Shown: positions 1 to 9,130 of the stretch, one piece after another
Layout: the number at the start of each line of letters is the position of its first letter
Position numbering within the stretch: position 1 is the stretch's first letter
Assembly: GCF_003970865.1 (NCBI RefSeq)
Contig: NZ_RXLZ01000024.1
Location: forward strand, 1-63,924
Reading direction: 5' to 3'
DNA length: 63,924 nt
From: Stenotrophomonas maltophilia
GTDB taxonomy: Bacteria; Pseudomonadota; Gammaproteobacteria; Xanthomonadales; Xanthomonadaceae
Position numbers and translations under genes: made by a program
Notes under the pieces: model-generated
What the model saw: the letters and a program-made list of their open reading frames with translations, nothing else
Database searches by the model: none
What the model was told of the DNA's origin: nothing

Positions 1-90
1 TTTTCTGAGCCGGGGGCCCAGGGGGGGGGGACGGGGGGGGGGGGGGGGGGGGTCAGGGGTGGAAAAGGGACAGGGGGGGGGGTGGCGGAG
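1..90. other. Low-complexity G-homopolymer stretch, probable contig-end artefact
   Basis: The first bases are almost uninterrupted runs of G, one of them more than 20 long and broken by single A or T bases, with no codon structure. They run straight into the 3' flank of the porin gene. This looks like low-quality consensus at an assembly end rather than biology. Nothing in it should be annotated. Confidence 0.75.
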
Positions 91-121
91 GCATCCGACA
101 GGTTGCTGGAGCGCCGTGGCC

Positions 122-1543
122 TCAGTAGCGCCAGAGCGCCTCGAGGCCGATGAAATGGACGGTGTCGGCGCGCCCGGTATCCCGGATGAAGCGACCCGGC
201 GTGAAGATCGAATAGGCCGCTTCGACGCTGAGCTGGCGGGAGATCTCGCGCCCCAGCACCAGATCCGCCTGCGTGCCGATGTAGCGGGCGCGGCTGTTGC
301 CCGTCGGCCGCAGCAGGTTTCCGGCAACGCCATACACGCCGTCGCGCACGCTCTGCCGCCAGTAGAAGACGACTGCACTGGCCAATGACCAGCCACCGCC
401 CAGATCCAGTTCCAGTGAGGGGTGCAGATTGATCAGGTTGCTCGGGCCGACCTGGCCGCTTTCGCCGAAGTACTTGCCCTTCGGGAACATCACGTTGAAG
501 GTCTGCAACGCGCGATCGTCGGGGTCACGGTCGCCGCTGATGATGTTGGCCTTCAGGCCGAGCCGTGGCGTCAGCGGCAACGCGTCGAAGCGATGGCGCA
601 CATCGCTGGCGACTGACCACGCACGTACCGGCGCGCCGGCGAAACTGCCGTACTGGAAGAACCCCTCCAGGTCCCAGCTCCATCCGTTGCGACGGCCGAA
701 CCAGCGACTGCCCAGCGTATTGCGGGTTTCGGCACCTTCTCCCTGATCGTAGCGGGCGCGATCGCTGGACAGGCCCAGGTAGTAGAGATCCAGACCGGTA
801 TCGCGGTGGTTTCCGGGGTCCTGGAAGGTGGTGTACACGCCCCACACGCGCCGCTGTGGATCACCACGGTCATTGAAGGAACCCATGACATTGCGTACCG
901 GGCGCAGCAGGAAGGCTTCGCTGCGCGAGTGCGACGTCCGCCACGCGAGCAGGCCACCGTCGAATGTGCGCAGGACATTGGGTCCATAGCGCACCGAAAC
1001 CAGGCGCTCGCTGCCGTAGGCCACTACCTGCCGGCCCACGCGCAAGGTCGCACCTGCGTCGCGCGAGGGCAGCGAAAGATCGACGAAGCCCTGCAGGACC
1101 TCAGCGCCGGTATCGTCCACCGGGCCGATGGTGCTGCCGTCGCGACGGGCACGGGTCAGGTTGAGCTGAGTGAAAACCCTGGCATGCTCGTTGAGCTTCA
1201 GATCGGCATACGGCAGCGCACGATAGAGCGCACTGCCGTCGCGCTTGACAGGTGCGTGCCCGAACTCATTACTGGTGTAGTGCTCGTAGCGCGCACGCAG
1301 CTCGGCGCCGACGGTCAGGCTGCCGGATGCACCGAACGGCATCCATTTTCCTTTCTCCCACCAGGCGCCGGAACGGAAGGCCGGATCCTGCAGGTAGCGG
1401 TAGTCTTCGCTGTAGCGCCACGGATCGATGGCCGGTGGTGACGGCACGATCTCTTCCGCGCCGGCCGCAGCGGCGAACAGGGCGGCAAGCGCGCCCATCG
1501 AACGCGCCGCAATGCCTGCTGCAGGGGAACCTGGCCAACGCAT
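122..1543 (-). CDS. Alginate-export (AlgE-type) family outer-membrane porin
   Basis: This 473-residue protein begins with a signal peptide that ends near AAAGAEE. The mature part has the alternating aromatic and polar strand pattern of an outer-membrane beta-barrel and ends in Trp-Arg-Tyr, the usual C-terminal aromatic of such barrels. A conserved segment with GRQVVAYGSERLVS and a following FDGG is typical of the alginate-export domain family. The role is probably passive outer-membrane passage of an anionic or aromatic substrate; alginate itself is not implied. I chose the ATG at 1543 because GGAGG precedes it and the signal peptide starts there. It is the last gene after pirin and the YcaC-like hydrolase, 77 bases downstream of the latter, so co-transcription is likely. 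Confidence 0.75.
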   Translation of the reverse strand: MRWPGSPAAGIAARSMGALAALFAAAAGAEEIVPSPPAIDPWRYSEDYRYLQDPAFRSGAWWEKGKWMPFGASGSLTVGAELRARYEHYTSNEFGHAPVKRDGSALYRALPYADLKLNEHARVFTQLNLTRARRDGSTIGPVDDTGAEVLQGFVDLSLPSRDAGATLRVGRQVVAYGSERLVSVRYGPNVLRTFDGGLLAWRTSHSRSEAFLLRPVRNVMGSFNDRGDPQRRVWGVYTTFQDPGNHRDTGLDLYYLGLSSDRARYDQGEGAETRNTLGSRWFGRRNGWSWDLEGFFQYGSFAGAPVRAWSVASDVRHRFDALPLTPRLGLKANIISGDRDPDDRALQTFNVMFPKGKYFGESGQVGPSNLINLHPSLELDLGGGWSLASAVVFYWRQSVRDGVYGVAGNLLRPTGNSRARYIGTQADLVLGREISRQLSVEAAYSIFTPGRFIRDTGRADTVHFIGLEALWRY

Positions 1544-1620
1544 GATCGCCTCCGGTGCAGGATGGAAGAAGGAAGGGCAAAGCAGGGCGGCGGCGCTGTG
1601 GCGCACCGCCCCGCATGGCG

Positions 1621-2301
1621 TCAGCTGCGCTGCGAATCCAGCTGTTCGTGGTTCTTCTGCACGTCCTGCGCCTTCAGGTAGCTTTCGATCAGCAGCTGGT
1701 AGTTCGGGAAGATCTTCGTGTAGACCTCGGCCCACTGCTGGGCATCGTCGCGGTTCCAGGTGCGCTGGATCTCCGAGGCCACCGCGGCGGTGTCCATCGG
1801 CACAACACCGGCCTGCACCACGCGGACCAGGGTGATTTCCTCGGCCATCTTCGAGTAGGTGCCGGACGCGTCGATGACCGCGAACACCTGGTAACCCTCG
1901 GCAACGGCGGCGATCGACGGGAAGGCCATGCACACGCTGGTGATGGTGCCGGCAATGATCAGCTGCTTGCGGCCGGTGGCCTTCACCGCGGCAACGAATT
2001 CCGGGTTGTCCCAGGCGTTGATCTCACCCTTGCGCGCCACGTACTGGGCATGCGGGGCGGCGTCGTGGATCTCCGGGATCAGCGGGCCGTTCGGGCCCTG
2101 CGGAACAGAGGCGGTGGTGATCACCGGCATCTTTGCCAGCGTGGCCATCTTGGCCAGTGCGGTGGCGTGGGCGCGCACGCTGGTGAACGGCATGTCACCG
2201 ATGGTCTGGAACAGGCCGCTCTGATGGTCGATCAGCAGCATCGCGGCGTTGTCCGGATCGATCACCGGGCGGGCACCGTTGAAGTTGGCGGGGGTACTCA
2301 T
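1621..2301 (-). CDS. YcaC-like isochorismatase-family cysteine hydrolase
   Basis: The 226-residue protein has the isochorismatase-like fold. The aspartate in LLIDHQ near residue 25, the lysine in YVARKGE near residue 90 and the cysteine in TSVCMAF form the expected Asp-Lys-Cys catalytic set, and a cis-peptide-type GTITSVC segment precedes the nucleophile. YcaC relatives are soluble oligomeric amidohydrolases of uncertain substrate. The start follows an AGGAGA ribosome-binding site. It lies 72 bases after the pirin gene and before the porin gene, on the same strand. Pirin plus YcaC pairs controlled by a divergent LysR gene suggest an aromatic or quinone stress response, which is inference only. 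Confidence 0.85.
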   Translation of the reverse strand: MSTPANFNGARPVIDPDNAAMLLIDHQSGLFQTIGDMPFTSVRAHATALAKMATLAKMPVITTASVPQGPNGPLIPEIHDAAPHAQYVARKGEINAWDNPEFVAAVKATGRKQLIIAGTITSVCMAFPSIAAVAEGYQVFAVIDASGTYSKMAEEITLVRVVQAGVVPMDTAAVASEIQRTWNRDDAQQWAEVYTKIFPNYQLLIESYLKAQDVQKNHEQLDSQRS

Positions 2302-2373
2302 GGTCAGTCTCCTGGAGAAGGTGGGCGATGGCCCGGAAGATGCGGCGGGCCAGTGCCCGCCGCATTGAAACGA

Positions 2374-3240
2374 TCAGTGCGCGATCTGGCCGAAGCGGCC
2401 GCTGTTGAAGTCGTTGACCGCCTGCGCGATCTCGGCCTGGCTGTTCATCACGAACGGGCCATAGCCCACCACCGGCTCATCGATCGGCTCACCGCTGAGC
2501 AGCAGCACGGTGGCGTCGCTGTCGGCGTCGACGAACACGTCCTCGCCGCTGCGGTCGAAGGTGACCAGTTGTGCCTCGCCGACCGGCTGGCCGCCGTTGA
2601 TCCGCACCGTGCCCTTCAGCACCACCAGCGCCAGCGTGCGGCCATCGGCCACCGGCAGTTCGGCGTGCTGGCCCTGCCGCAGGCGGATGTCCCAGACATC
2701 CATCGGCGTGTGGGTACGCGCCGGACCGGCGTGGCCGTCGAAGCGACCGGCGATGACACGCACGCGGCCTGCGCCTTCAGGCAGTTCAACCGAGGGGATC
2801 TGTGCGTCGAGCAGGGTCTGGTAGCCCGGTGCACCCATCTTGTCCTGCGCCGGCAGGTTCACCCATAGCTGGACCATGTCCAGCGTGCCGCCCCGCTTGC
2901 TGAACTCCGGTGTGTGGAACTCCTCATGGAGGATGCCGGAGGCCGCGGTCATCCATTGCACGTCACCCGGGCCGATGGTGCCGCCGGCGCCGGTCGAATC
3001 GCGGTGGGCGACCTCGCCCTCATAGACGATGGTGACGGTCTCGAAACCGCGATGCGGATGCTGGCCGACGCCACGCGGCGTATCGCTGGGGGCGAAGGTG
3101 TAAGGGCCGGCATAGTCCAGCAGCAGGAACGGGCTCAGGTGCTGGCCGTGGGTGTTGTAGGAAAACATCGAGCGGGCGGGGAATCCGTCGCCCACCCAGT
3201 GCGGGCGGGGGGCGCTGTAGGTACCGGTGACACGCTTCAT
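2374..3240 (-). CDS. Pirin family protein (YhhW-like quercetinase type)
   Basis: A bicupin protein of 288 residues. The N-terminal cupin carries HPHRGFETVT with two metal-binding histidines, followed by a third histidine and a glutamate in ILHEEFHTPE, the pirin metal site. Family members bind Fe or other divalent metals, and some have quercetin dioxygenase activity. I prefer the ATG at 3240, where an AGGAG sits eight bases upstream and the sequence reads MKRVTGTY; the longer frame upstream has no ribosome-binding site. The gene is divergent from the LysR regulator at 3391 and heads the unit continuing to the hydrolase and porin. Confidence 0.9.
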   Translation of the reverse strand: MKRVTGTYSAPRPHWVGDGFPARSMFSYNTHGQHLSPFLLLDYAGPYTFAPSDTPRGVGQHPHRGFETVTIVYEGEVAHRDSTGAGGTIGPGDVQWMTAASGILHEEFHTPEFSKRGGTLDMVQLWVNLPAQDKMGAPGYQTLLDAQIPSVELPEGAGRVRVIAGRFDGHAGPARTHTPMDVWDIRLRQGQHAELPVADGRTLALVVLKGTVRINGGQPVGEAQLVTFDRSGEDVFVDADSDATVLLLSGEPIDEPVVGYGPFVMNSQAEIAQAVNDFNSGRFGQIAH

Positions 3241-3390
3241 GGCGATCTCCTGGCCGGGGTTGCCGGCCGCTGTTCTTCGTTGCGAAGACGATATCGCCGC
3301 GACAATTGGCCCGGTAGACGCCAATATTTGCCGTCATAGTCCTATTTGGTGAACAATGGTCGCAGGCCATGGGCCGCAGGAGATCGCCCC
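3241..3390. promoter_or_regulatory. Divergent promoter region between pirin operon and LysR gene
   Basis: These 150 bases separate two divergent starts. They are more AT-rich around 3325-3350 than the surrounding genes and hold a small palindrome, CTTCG-TTG-CGAAG, near 3275. This is the usual place for a LysR-type regulator to bind, repressing itself and controlling the pirin operon. No exact promoter boxes could be assigned by eye. Confidence 0.5.
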
Positions 3391-4317
3391 GTGTTCATCG
3401 CAGATATCCGCCGTTGTGACCTCAACGACCTGTTCTACTTCGCCATGGTGGTCGAGCACGGCGGCTTCTCGCAGGCCGGCCGGGCGCTGGCCATGCCGAA
3501 GTCGAAACTGAGCCGGCGCATCGCGCTGCTGGAAGAACGGTTGGGCGTGCGACTGATCCAGCGCTCGACCCGGCGTTTCTCGGTCACCGAGGTCGGCCAG
3601 GACTACTACCGCCATTGCAAGGCAATGCTGGTCGAGGCGGAGGCGGCCGAAGAAGCGATTGCGATGTCACGCGCCGAGCCGCGCGGCACGATCCGCCTGG
3701 CGTGCCCGATCGCGATCCTGCATGCGCGCATCGGCACGATGCTGGCCGACTTCCTGGCCCTGCACCCGCAGGTGACGGTGCAGCTGGACGCCACCAACCG
3801 GCGCGTTGACGTGGTGGGCGAGGGTGTGGACGTGGCGATCCGCGTGCGGCCGCCGCCACTGGAGGACAGTGATCTGGTGGTACGCGTGTTGGCGCGCCGG
3901 GTCTGGTGTACGAGTGCCAGCCGGGCGCTGCTGCAGCGGCTGGGCACGCCGCAGGTGCCGGCCGACCTGGCGATGATGCCGACCGTCGATCTTGCATCGC
4001 CCAGCCAGCAGCATGTATGGGAATTCACCGGGCCGGACGACGTGCTGGCCAGCGTGCACCATCGCCCGCAGCTGGTCAGCGATGACATGATCGCGCTGCG
4101 CACCGCCGCGGTGGCCGGAGTGGGCCTGCTGATGCTGCCGCGGATGATGATCAGCGACGAATTGGCCAGTGGCGCGCTGGTGCCCGTGCTGCCGGAGTGG
4201 CAACCGAAGTACGGGATCGTGCACGCGGTGTTCCCGTCGCGACGCGGCCTGTTGCCGGCGGTGCGTGCCCTGATCGATTACCTCGCCGAACGCTTCGAGG
4301 CGCTGGAGGAACCCTAG
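3391..4317 (+). CDS. LysR-family transcriptional regulator
   Basis: The protein has 308 residues from a GTG start. A winged helix-turn-helix sits at the N-terminus (DLNDLFYFAMVVEHGGFSQA, then SRRIALLEERLGVRL), and the C-terminal half is the substrate-binding effector domain. The GTG at 3391 has AGGAG about eight bases upstream; the only upstream alternatives are TTG and GTG codons without such a site. It is transcribed away from the pirin gene, so it probably regulates the pirin, hydrolase and porin unit. It is of the AaeR/DhcR-like, LTTR_CrgA-type subgroup by general appearance. The inducer is unknown. Confidence 0.88.
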   Translation: MFIADIRRCDLNDLFYFAMVVEHGGFSQAGRALAMPKSKLSRRIALLEERLGVRLIQRSTRRFSVTEVGQDYYRHCKAMLVEAEAAEEAIAMSRAEPRGTIRLACPIAILHARIGTMLADFLALHPQVTVQLDATNRRVDVVGEGVDVAIRVRPPPLEDSDLVVRVLARRVWCTSASRALLQRLGTPQVPADLAMMPTVDLASPSQQHVWEFTGPDDVLASVHHRPQLVSDDMIALRTAAVAGVGLLMLPRMMISDELASGALVPVLPEWQPKYGIVHAVFPSRRGLLPAVRALIDYLAERFEALEEP

Positions 4318-4321
4318 GTCT

Positions 4322-4427
4322 TCCATCCACGCATGGCGTGGTGCGCCTGTTTGATCATATTCGGTAGAGTCGAGCTTGCTCGACTGCGTGGAAGCCGCGG
4401 GCCTATCCACGCATGGCGTGGATCTAC
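4322..4427. repeat. Cluster of three SMAG/REP palindromes
   Basis: Three short inverted repeats lie between the convergent LysR gene and the DUF2149 gene. They are at 4322-4343 (ATCCACGC arm, GTAG end decayed), 4364-4387 (GTAG plus GTCGAGC/GCTCGAC arms) and 4405-4427 (on the minus strand GTAG plus ATCCACGCCATGCGTGGAT). The GTAG terminus and ~22-base length are those of Stenotrophomonas SMAG elements. The last copy supplies the TAG stop of the DUF2149 gene. Confidence 0.9.
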
Positions 4428-4747
4428 TGGACCGGGGTAGCGCCCTCGGGTACGTACACCATGCGTCCATCCGGCAACCGATAGGTCACGCCGGCCTTGA
4501 CCCCGCCACCCTCGCCGATCTCGCCGGTGGACTGGTAGCGGGTCAGTTCCTCACCCTGCTTGACGGTGATGCGCATGTTGGCCTGCCCGGGGTTCTCGAT
4601 CACGGTCACGTCCTGGCTGGTGAATGGATTGAGCGGATTGCGCACGATCACGATCATCAGGATGCCGGTGACCACCAGGAACAGGTCGATCAGGTTCACC
4701 ACCGACAGGATCGGGTCGTCGGCTTCGTCGTCATCCAGGAAGCGCAT
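4424..4747 (-). CDS. DUF2149 family protein (ExbD-like topology)
   Basis: A protein of 107 residues: an acidic cytoplasmic N-terminus, one membrane helix at about residues 13-36 (VNLIDLFLVVTGILMIVIV), then a small periplasmic domain. This is the same layout as ExbD/TolR, although the family is annotated only as DUF2149. Its ATG overlaps the stop of the ExbB-like gene as ATGA, so the two are translationally coupled and very likely form a proton-driven complex. It is the last gene of the receptor, CobN-like, ExbB-like, DUF2149 operon. Its stop codon is the TAG inside a SMAG element. Confidence 0.85.
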   Translation of the reverse strand: MRFLDDDEADDPILSVVNLIDLFLVVTGILMIVIVRNPLNPFTSQDVTVIENPGQANMRITVKQGEELTRYQSTGEIGEGGGVKAGVTYRLPDGRMVYVPEGATPVQ

Positions 4748-5223
4748 CAGTTGGCCTCCTGCAGGCGCTCGAACTGGCGCAGTTCCTGCAGCAGCCAGCG
4801 CCGGCGCACGGTCAGCACCAGATAGGTCAGGCTGGCAGCCACCAGGGCCAGGATCACCGACGAGAAGGCCACCACCATGTTCTCACCCACGCCCTGCGCG
4901 TCGCTGCGGGTCAGCGCCAGCAGCGCCGGGCCCATCGGGATCATGGTTGCCACCAGGCCCAGCATCGGCGCAGTGCGCGAGACGATGCGCAGGCCTTCCA
5001 GGCGCTTGAGGATATGCAGTTCCAGGTCGTCACTGCTGCCGCCGTGGCGGGCCTGCCAGGCCAACAGCTCGGGGCGGTGGCGGCCGCGCCGGCGCTGCAG
5101 CCCTTCCCAAAGGAAGGCGCCGAAGCTGAGGAAGGCGTAGGCCAGCGACAGCAGGATCAGCAGCAGGACCGGAGCGAGGAACAGGTGGGAGAGATCGTAG
5201 AGCGTGGATTCAAGCGCGTTCAT
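4747..5223 (-). CDS. MotA/TolQ/ExbB-type proton channel protein
   Basis: The 158-residue protein has three hydrophobic helices at about residues 15-40, 84-104 and 118-140, with a basic cytoplasmic loop between the first two. This is the arrangement of ExbB/TolQ/MotA, including the small-residue helix APMLGLVATMIPMGPALLAL. It is shorter than housekeeping ExbB. The start overlaps the end of the CobN-like gene by four bases (ATGA), and its own stop overlaps the next start, so all three are coupled. It probably energises the periplasmic CobN-like protein or the receptor using the proton gradient, together with the DUF2149 partner. Confidence 0.85.
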   Translation of the reverse strand: MNALESTLYDLSHLFLAPVLLLILLSLAYAFLSFGAFLWEGLQRRRGRHRPELLAWQARHGGSSDDLELHILKRLEGLRIVSRTAPMLGLVATMIPMGPALLALTRSDAQGVGENMVVAFSSVILALVAASLTYLVLTVRRRWLLQELRQFERLQEAN

Positions 5224-8200
5224 GCGGAAGCCGTGGTGGAAGGGGAATGGGAAGGGCTGGCGCGCCGAGCGTTGCGGCGAGCCTGCAGCACGGCGCCTGC
5301 ACCAAGCAGGGCCAGCAGCACGGCGAGCGCCCAGCGCGTGGCAGGCGAGTGCTGCGCCGGCGGAGGCACCCGCCGCATCACCTGGCCTTGCACTTTGGGC
5401 GCTGGGGTGGCGGCCGGTTCGACGGTGGCGGGTTGTTGGGCGGCGGTGGCGGCAGCATCGGGTGCCGGTGTGGCGGCCGCCGCGCGGCCGAGCCCATAGC
5501 CGGCATGTGCCTGCGGCGGTGCCGGTTCCGACGCTGACGAAGCCTGCAGCTGCTGCAGCCGCGCCTGCAGCTCCGCACGGGTGCGATCATCGGGTTGCCA
5601 GTAGCCGCGCGAGATCGCCTCCTGCAGGCGCTCGATCATCTGCACCTGCGCGCTGGCGTTGTGCTGCTCGAACCACTGCGCCAGACCCAGCTGCCGGCTG
5701 TCGCGCACGAAGGTGTCATGCACCGCCTGCCACTGGTCGGCGCGGACGGTGTCTGGCGCGGTCACCTGCCAGCCGAACAGGTTGTCGACGTTCTTCAGTA
5801 CCTCCAACGTGCCGGCATAGCCTTCGGCCTGCATTGCACCGATCCATTGCGGGTTGAGCGTCTGCGCGCGCAGCTCATCGGCGAGGAAGCGTGCGGTGCT
5901 GCGCGTGCGCGGTGCCGGTTCGCGCAGGTCGGAGACGTACAGCGCCGGGCTGGCACCGTCGAGGTGGCGCACGGCCAGTGCCAGCCCGCCCAGATACTCG
6001 AAGGGATGGTCGGTGCTGAGCAGGCCATGGGTGTTGGAGGAGCGTGACAGCACTGCCGCCTGCACGCCGCGCAGCTGTTCGGCGAACAGGTTGCCGCCGG
6101 GCAGGGTGGTGGCCTGACCGTCACTGCCGTAGCCGTGCTGCAGGCGATCCAGGAAACCGCTGGCCAGCGCCGCATCGTCCTTGCCCGCCGTGCCGCCGCG
6201 CGCCAGCACGGCATGATTGAGGCCGCTGCCATATTCGCCCGGCGCATTGCTGAAGATGCGCAGGCGCGACAGGCGTTGCGCCTGCTCCGCAGGGACGCCG
6301 TCGCGCTGCAGGCGCTGCTGCACGTCCCGTGCATTGCCGGCAATCGGGTTGCCGGGCGAGGCCGGCATCGCCGCCAGCTGCTCGATGGCGCCAGCCAGCA
6401 GTCGCAGGAACGGATCGAACTGGTCGCGGTAGACGCTGGTGGCCTGGATCACCACATCGATGCGCGGGCGTTGTAGTTCCGCGTCGGGCACGATGTCCAG
6501 CGCGATCACCTTGCCACCACTGTCCCAGCGTGGGCGCAGGCCCAGCGCGTGCAGCACCTGTGCCTCCAGCACGCCGAGATGGCGGATGGCCTCGCTCGAC
6601 CACAGGCTGATGGCGAGCTTGCGTGGCAGCTGCCCATCGTGATCATCACGATAGGCCTGCAGCAGCTGCTGCAGGGCCAGCTCGCCAGTGTCGAACGCTG
6701 CGCGGGTGGGAATGCGGTCCGGCTCGAACGCAAACAGGTTGCGGCCGCTGCGCAGTTCCGGCGTGCGGATCGGATCGCCGCCGGCGCCGGGCCGCACGAA
6801 GCCGCCAGCGAGGCCGTGCAGCAGTGATTCGATCTCCTGCGTATCGGCCAAAGCAGCATCCAGTTGCACGGCATGCTGCAGCGCTGCGCGCAGATCGGGG
6901 GTGGCGACGCTGCTGATCGGCGCACCTTCGCGCAGATGGTGCAGCAGCGTGCGATAGCCGAGGCCCTGTTGGATGTGCCGGTAGTCCACCGCAGTGGCCT
7001 CCATCGGATCCTCGCCCAGCGCTTTCAGATAGTCCGGACCCAGCTGCTGCATCACCATCAGCAGGCGGTGCTCGGGCGAGGCCGGCTGGCCGAAGGTATG
7101 CAGCCCCAGCGGCAGGTTGCGCCGTGCCAGCTCATGAAGGTGGTCATGCAGCACCGGCAGGAAGCTGTCGAAGCGCGCCTGCATGTCCACCGCGCTCCAG
7201 CCCATGTCGGCGGCGATGCCACTATCGGTGGCCAGGGTGCGCAGGCGTGCGGCGGTGGCATCACGCACTGGCCCCTGGTCCAGCTGCTGCAGTTCGTGCA
7301 CCACCGCGTGCAGGTCGCGCAGTTCGTCGTACAGCCCGGACGGCGCGAACGGCGGAGTCTGGTGGCTGACCACCACCGCACGGCCACGGCGCTTGGCCTG
7401 GATCGCCTCGCCGACGTTGTCCTGGATGTACGGGTAGAACACCGGCAGCTCGCCCATCGCCAGCCACGGATAGTCGGCGGCCCACAGGCCGCGGTCCTTG
7501 CCCGGGGTCCATTCCTGCGTGCCGTGGGTGCCGAAGTGGATCAGCGCGTCGGCCTTCCACTGCTGGCGCAGGTACAGGTACGCCGCCAGGTAGTAGTGGC
7601 TCGGCACCGACGCCGTATCGTGGGTGGCCTCGCCGACGCGGCCCGCGCGTGGCGGCTGCGGCATCAGCAGCAGGTTGCCCAGGCGCAGGCGCGGCAGCAC
7701 GAACACGGCCTGTCCATGCCGCTGGCGTACCGCGGGGTGGTGTGCAGGATCGCCCCACTGTGCGCGCAGCTCGTCGCGGCGCGAAGCGGGCAGGGTGGCC
7801 AGCCAGCGGCGATAGTCCGCCACCGGCAGGGTATCGGCCAACCCGGCATCGAGCAGCGCGTCCAATCGCTCCGGATGGTAGTAACCACCGAGCAGCGCCT
7901 GCAGCTGTTCGATCAGGGTCGTCTCATCCACCGGCTGCATTGAATACCCGGCCTGTACCAGCCGTGGCAGCAGCGCCTCGATGCTGCGCGGCACGTTGAG
8001 ATGCGAGGCGGACAGGTTGCGTTCGCCATCCGGCGCATTCCAGAACAGCAGTGCCAGGCGCTTGTCGGCCGCGGCGGTGTGGCGCAGCGCGGCCAGCCGC
8101 TGCAGTTTGGCGGCCAGTGCATCGACCTGTTCGGGAATCGGCTGCAGGTCACCGCGCGCATTGGCCGAGACCACGATCGGATCACTGGCGCCCCAGGCTT

Positions 8201-9128
8201 CGGGCACGGCGACGAAGGTCGCCAGCGTGGCCATCGGGATGCCGGTGGTCGCCGCGCGCCAGTCATCCGCATCACCTTGCCGATGGTTCAGTGCCTGCAG
8301 TACCGGCACGTCCAGCACGGAAAATTCGGTGGCACGCGCGCTGCCGTTCTGCAGATGGGTCAGATTGACCAGCGCATCCACCTCGATGCCGCGCAGCGCC
8401 TGCTGCAGGCCGTCGTCGGCGGCGGCGTCGAACCAGACCCCGAACAGCGCAATCCTGCGCGCGCGTCCTGCCTCGATCAGCGCGTCCAGCACCTGGGTCT
8501 GCATGCCACTGAGCATGCTGCCGGAGATCAGCACGGCCACCTTCGTCCACGTCGCCTGATCGAGGTGCTGCCACTGCGCCTGCAGCGCCTGCGGGGTGTC
8601 CAGCCACTGGCTGCCGCCCGTGCTGTAGCCGGTGACCGGCAGCACCTGGGGCAGTGGCAGTGCGTCGGTCCCGGCACCGCTGCGCCACGCCTGCAGGTAG
8701 GCCGCCAGCGTGCGGATGTTGGCCTCGCCACCGTTGCCGTAGTAACCGGCGATCCTGCGCGCCACCTCGGCGGGCAGGTGGCCGGAGGCCGGTGCACCGC
8801 CGCCCACGCGCAGCCACGGCACCTTGCCCTTCTGCAGGGGGCCGTCGACCACCGCCATGACCTGTTCGACATCGGTCGGTCGCGGCGTATCCAGCAGTAC
8901 CAGGTCGGCGCCTGCCGGCCAGTCAGCGGGCAACGTGGCCGCCGGGTCCACCACGCGCTGCTGGAAGCGCACCCCTGCGGGCGCGCCCAGCGCATCCAGG
9001 CGGGCGATCCTGCCGGGCAGCACGAAGCTGCTGCTGACCACCTCCACCCGCAGGGGTTCGGGCTCGGCACGGGCCGATGCGGCAAGCATCAGCCACCCGA
9101 GCAGCAGCCATGTCCACCCGCTGCGCAT
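5220..9128 (-). CDS. Secreted, membrane-anchored CobN/magnesium-chelatase-H-like protein
   Basis: The 1302-residue protein belongs to the CobN/BchH chelatase large-subunit family. The diagnostic core is HFGTHGTQEWTPGKDRGL, then GELPVFYPYIQDNVGEAIQAKRRG. Unlike biosynthetic CobN it starts with a signal peptide (WTWLLLGWLMLAASARA) and ends with a single membrane helix (RWALAVLLALLGAGAVLQ) and a basic tail, so the chelatase body should face the periplasm. There are no cobST or cobalamin-synthesis genes here. It begins two bases after the receptor stop and overlaps the ExbB-like gene. From memory, related proteins are HmuS of Bacteroidota haem operons and a P. aeruginosa zinc-starvation protein. 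Metal insertion or removal from a tetrapyrrole or metallophore is inferred, not shown. Confidence 0.88.
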   Translation of the reverse strand: MRSGWTWLLLGWLMLAASARAEPEPLRVEVVSSSFVLPGRIARLDALGAPAGVRFQQRVVDPAATLPADWPAGADLVLLDTPRPTDVEQVMAVVDGPLQKGKVPWLRVGGGAPASGHLPAEVARRIAGYYGNGGEANIRTLAAYLQAWRSGAGTDALPLPQVLPVTGYSTGGSQWLDTPQALQAQWQHLDQATWTKVAVLISGSMLSGMQTQVLDALIEAGRARRIALFGVWFDAAADDGLQQALRGIEVDALVNLTHLQNGSARATEFSVLDVPVLQALNHRQGDADDWRAATTGIPMATLATFVAVPEAWGASDPIVVSANARGDLQPIPEQVDALAAKLQRLAALRHTAAADKRLALLFWNAPDGERNLSASHLNVPRSIEALLPRLVQAGYSMQPVDETTLIEQLQALLGGYYHPERLDALLDAGLADTLPVADYRRWLATLPASRRDELRAQWGDPAHHPAVRQRHGQAVFVLPRLRLGNLLLMPQPPRAGRVGEATHDTASVPSHYYLAAYLYLRQQWKADALIHFGTHGTQEWTPGKDRGLWAADYPWLAMGELPVFYPYIQDNVGEAIQAKRRGRAVVVSHQTPPFAPSGLYDELRDLHAVVHELQQLDQGPVRDATAARLRTLATDSGIAADMGWSAVDMQARFDSFLPVLHDHLHELARRNLPLGLHTFGQPASPEHRLLMVMQQLGPDYLKALGEDPMEATAVDYRHIQQGLGYRTLLHHLREGAPISSVATPDLRAALQHAVQLDAALADTQEIESLLHGLAGGFVRPGAGGDPIRTPELRSGRNLFAFEPDRIPTRAAFDTGELALQQLLQAYRDDHDGQLPRKLAISLWSSEAIRHLGVLEAQVLHALGLRPRWDSGGKVIALDIVPDAELQRPRIDVVIQATSVYRDQFDPFLRLLAGAIEQLAAMPASPGNPIAGNARDVQQRLQRDGVPAEQAQRLSRLRIFSNAPGEYGSGLNHAVLARGGTAGKDDAALASGFLDRLQHGYGSDGQATTLPGGNLFAEQLRGVQAAVLSRSSNTHGLLSTDHPFEYLGGLALAVRHLDGASPALYVSDLREPAPRTRSTARFLADELRAQTLNPQWIGAMQAEGYAGTLEVLKNVDNLFGWQVTAPDTVRADQWQAVHDTFVRDSRQLGLAQWFEQHNASAQVQMIERLQEAISRGYWQPDDRTRAELQARLQQLQASSASEPAPPQAHAGYGLGRAAAATPAPDAAATAAQQPATVEPAATPAPKVQGQVMRRVPPPAQHSPATRWALAVLLALLGAGAVLQARRNARRASPSHSPSTTASA

Positions 9129-9130
9129 GG

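Noticed and set aside
3346..3390. Upstream TTG start for the LysR gene
   Set aside because: The GTG at 3391 has a well-placed AGGAG and gives the normal LysR N-terminus; the TTG has none.
5220..9128. Cobalamin-biosynthetic cobaltochelatase CobN
   Set aside because: A signal peptide, a C-terminal membrane anchor, absence of cob genes and linkage to a TonB receptor and ExbB-like protein argue against a biosynthetic role.
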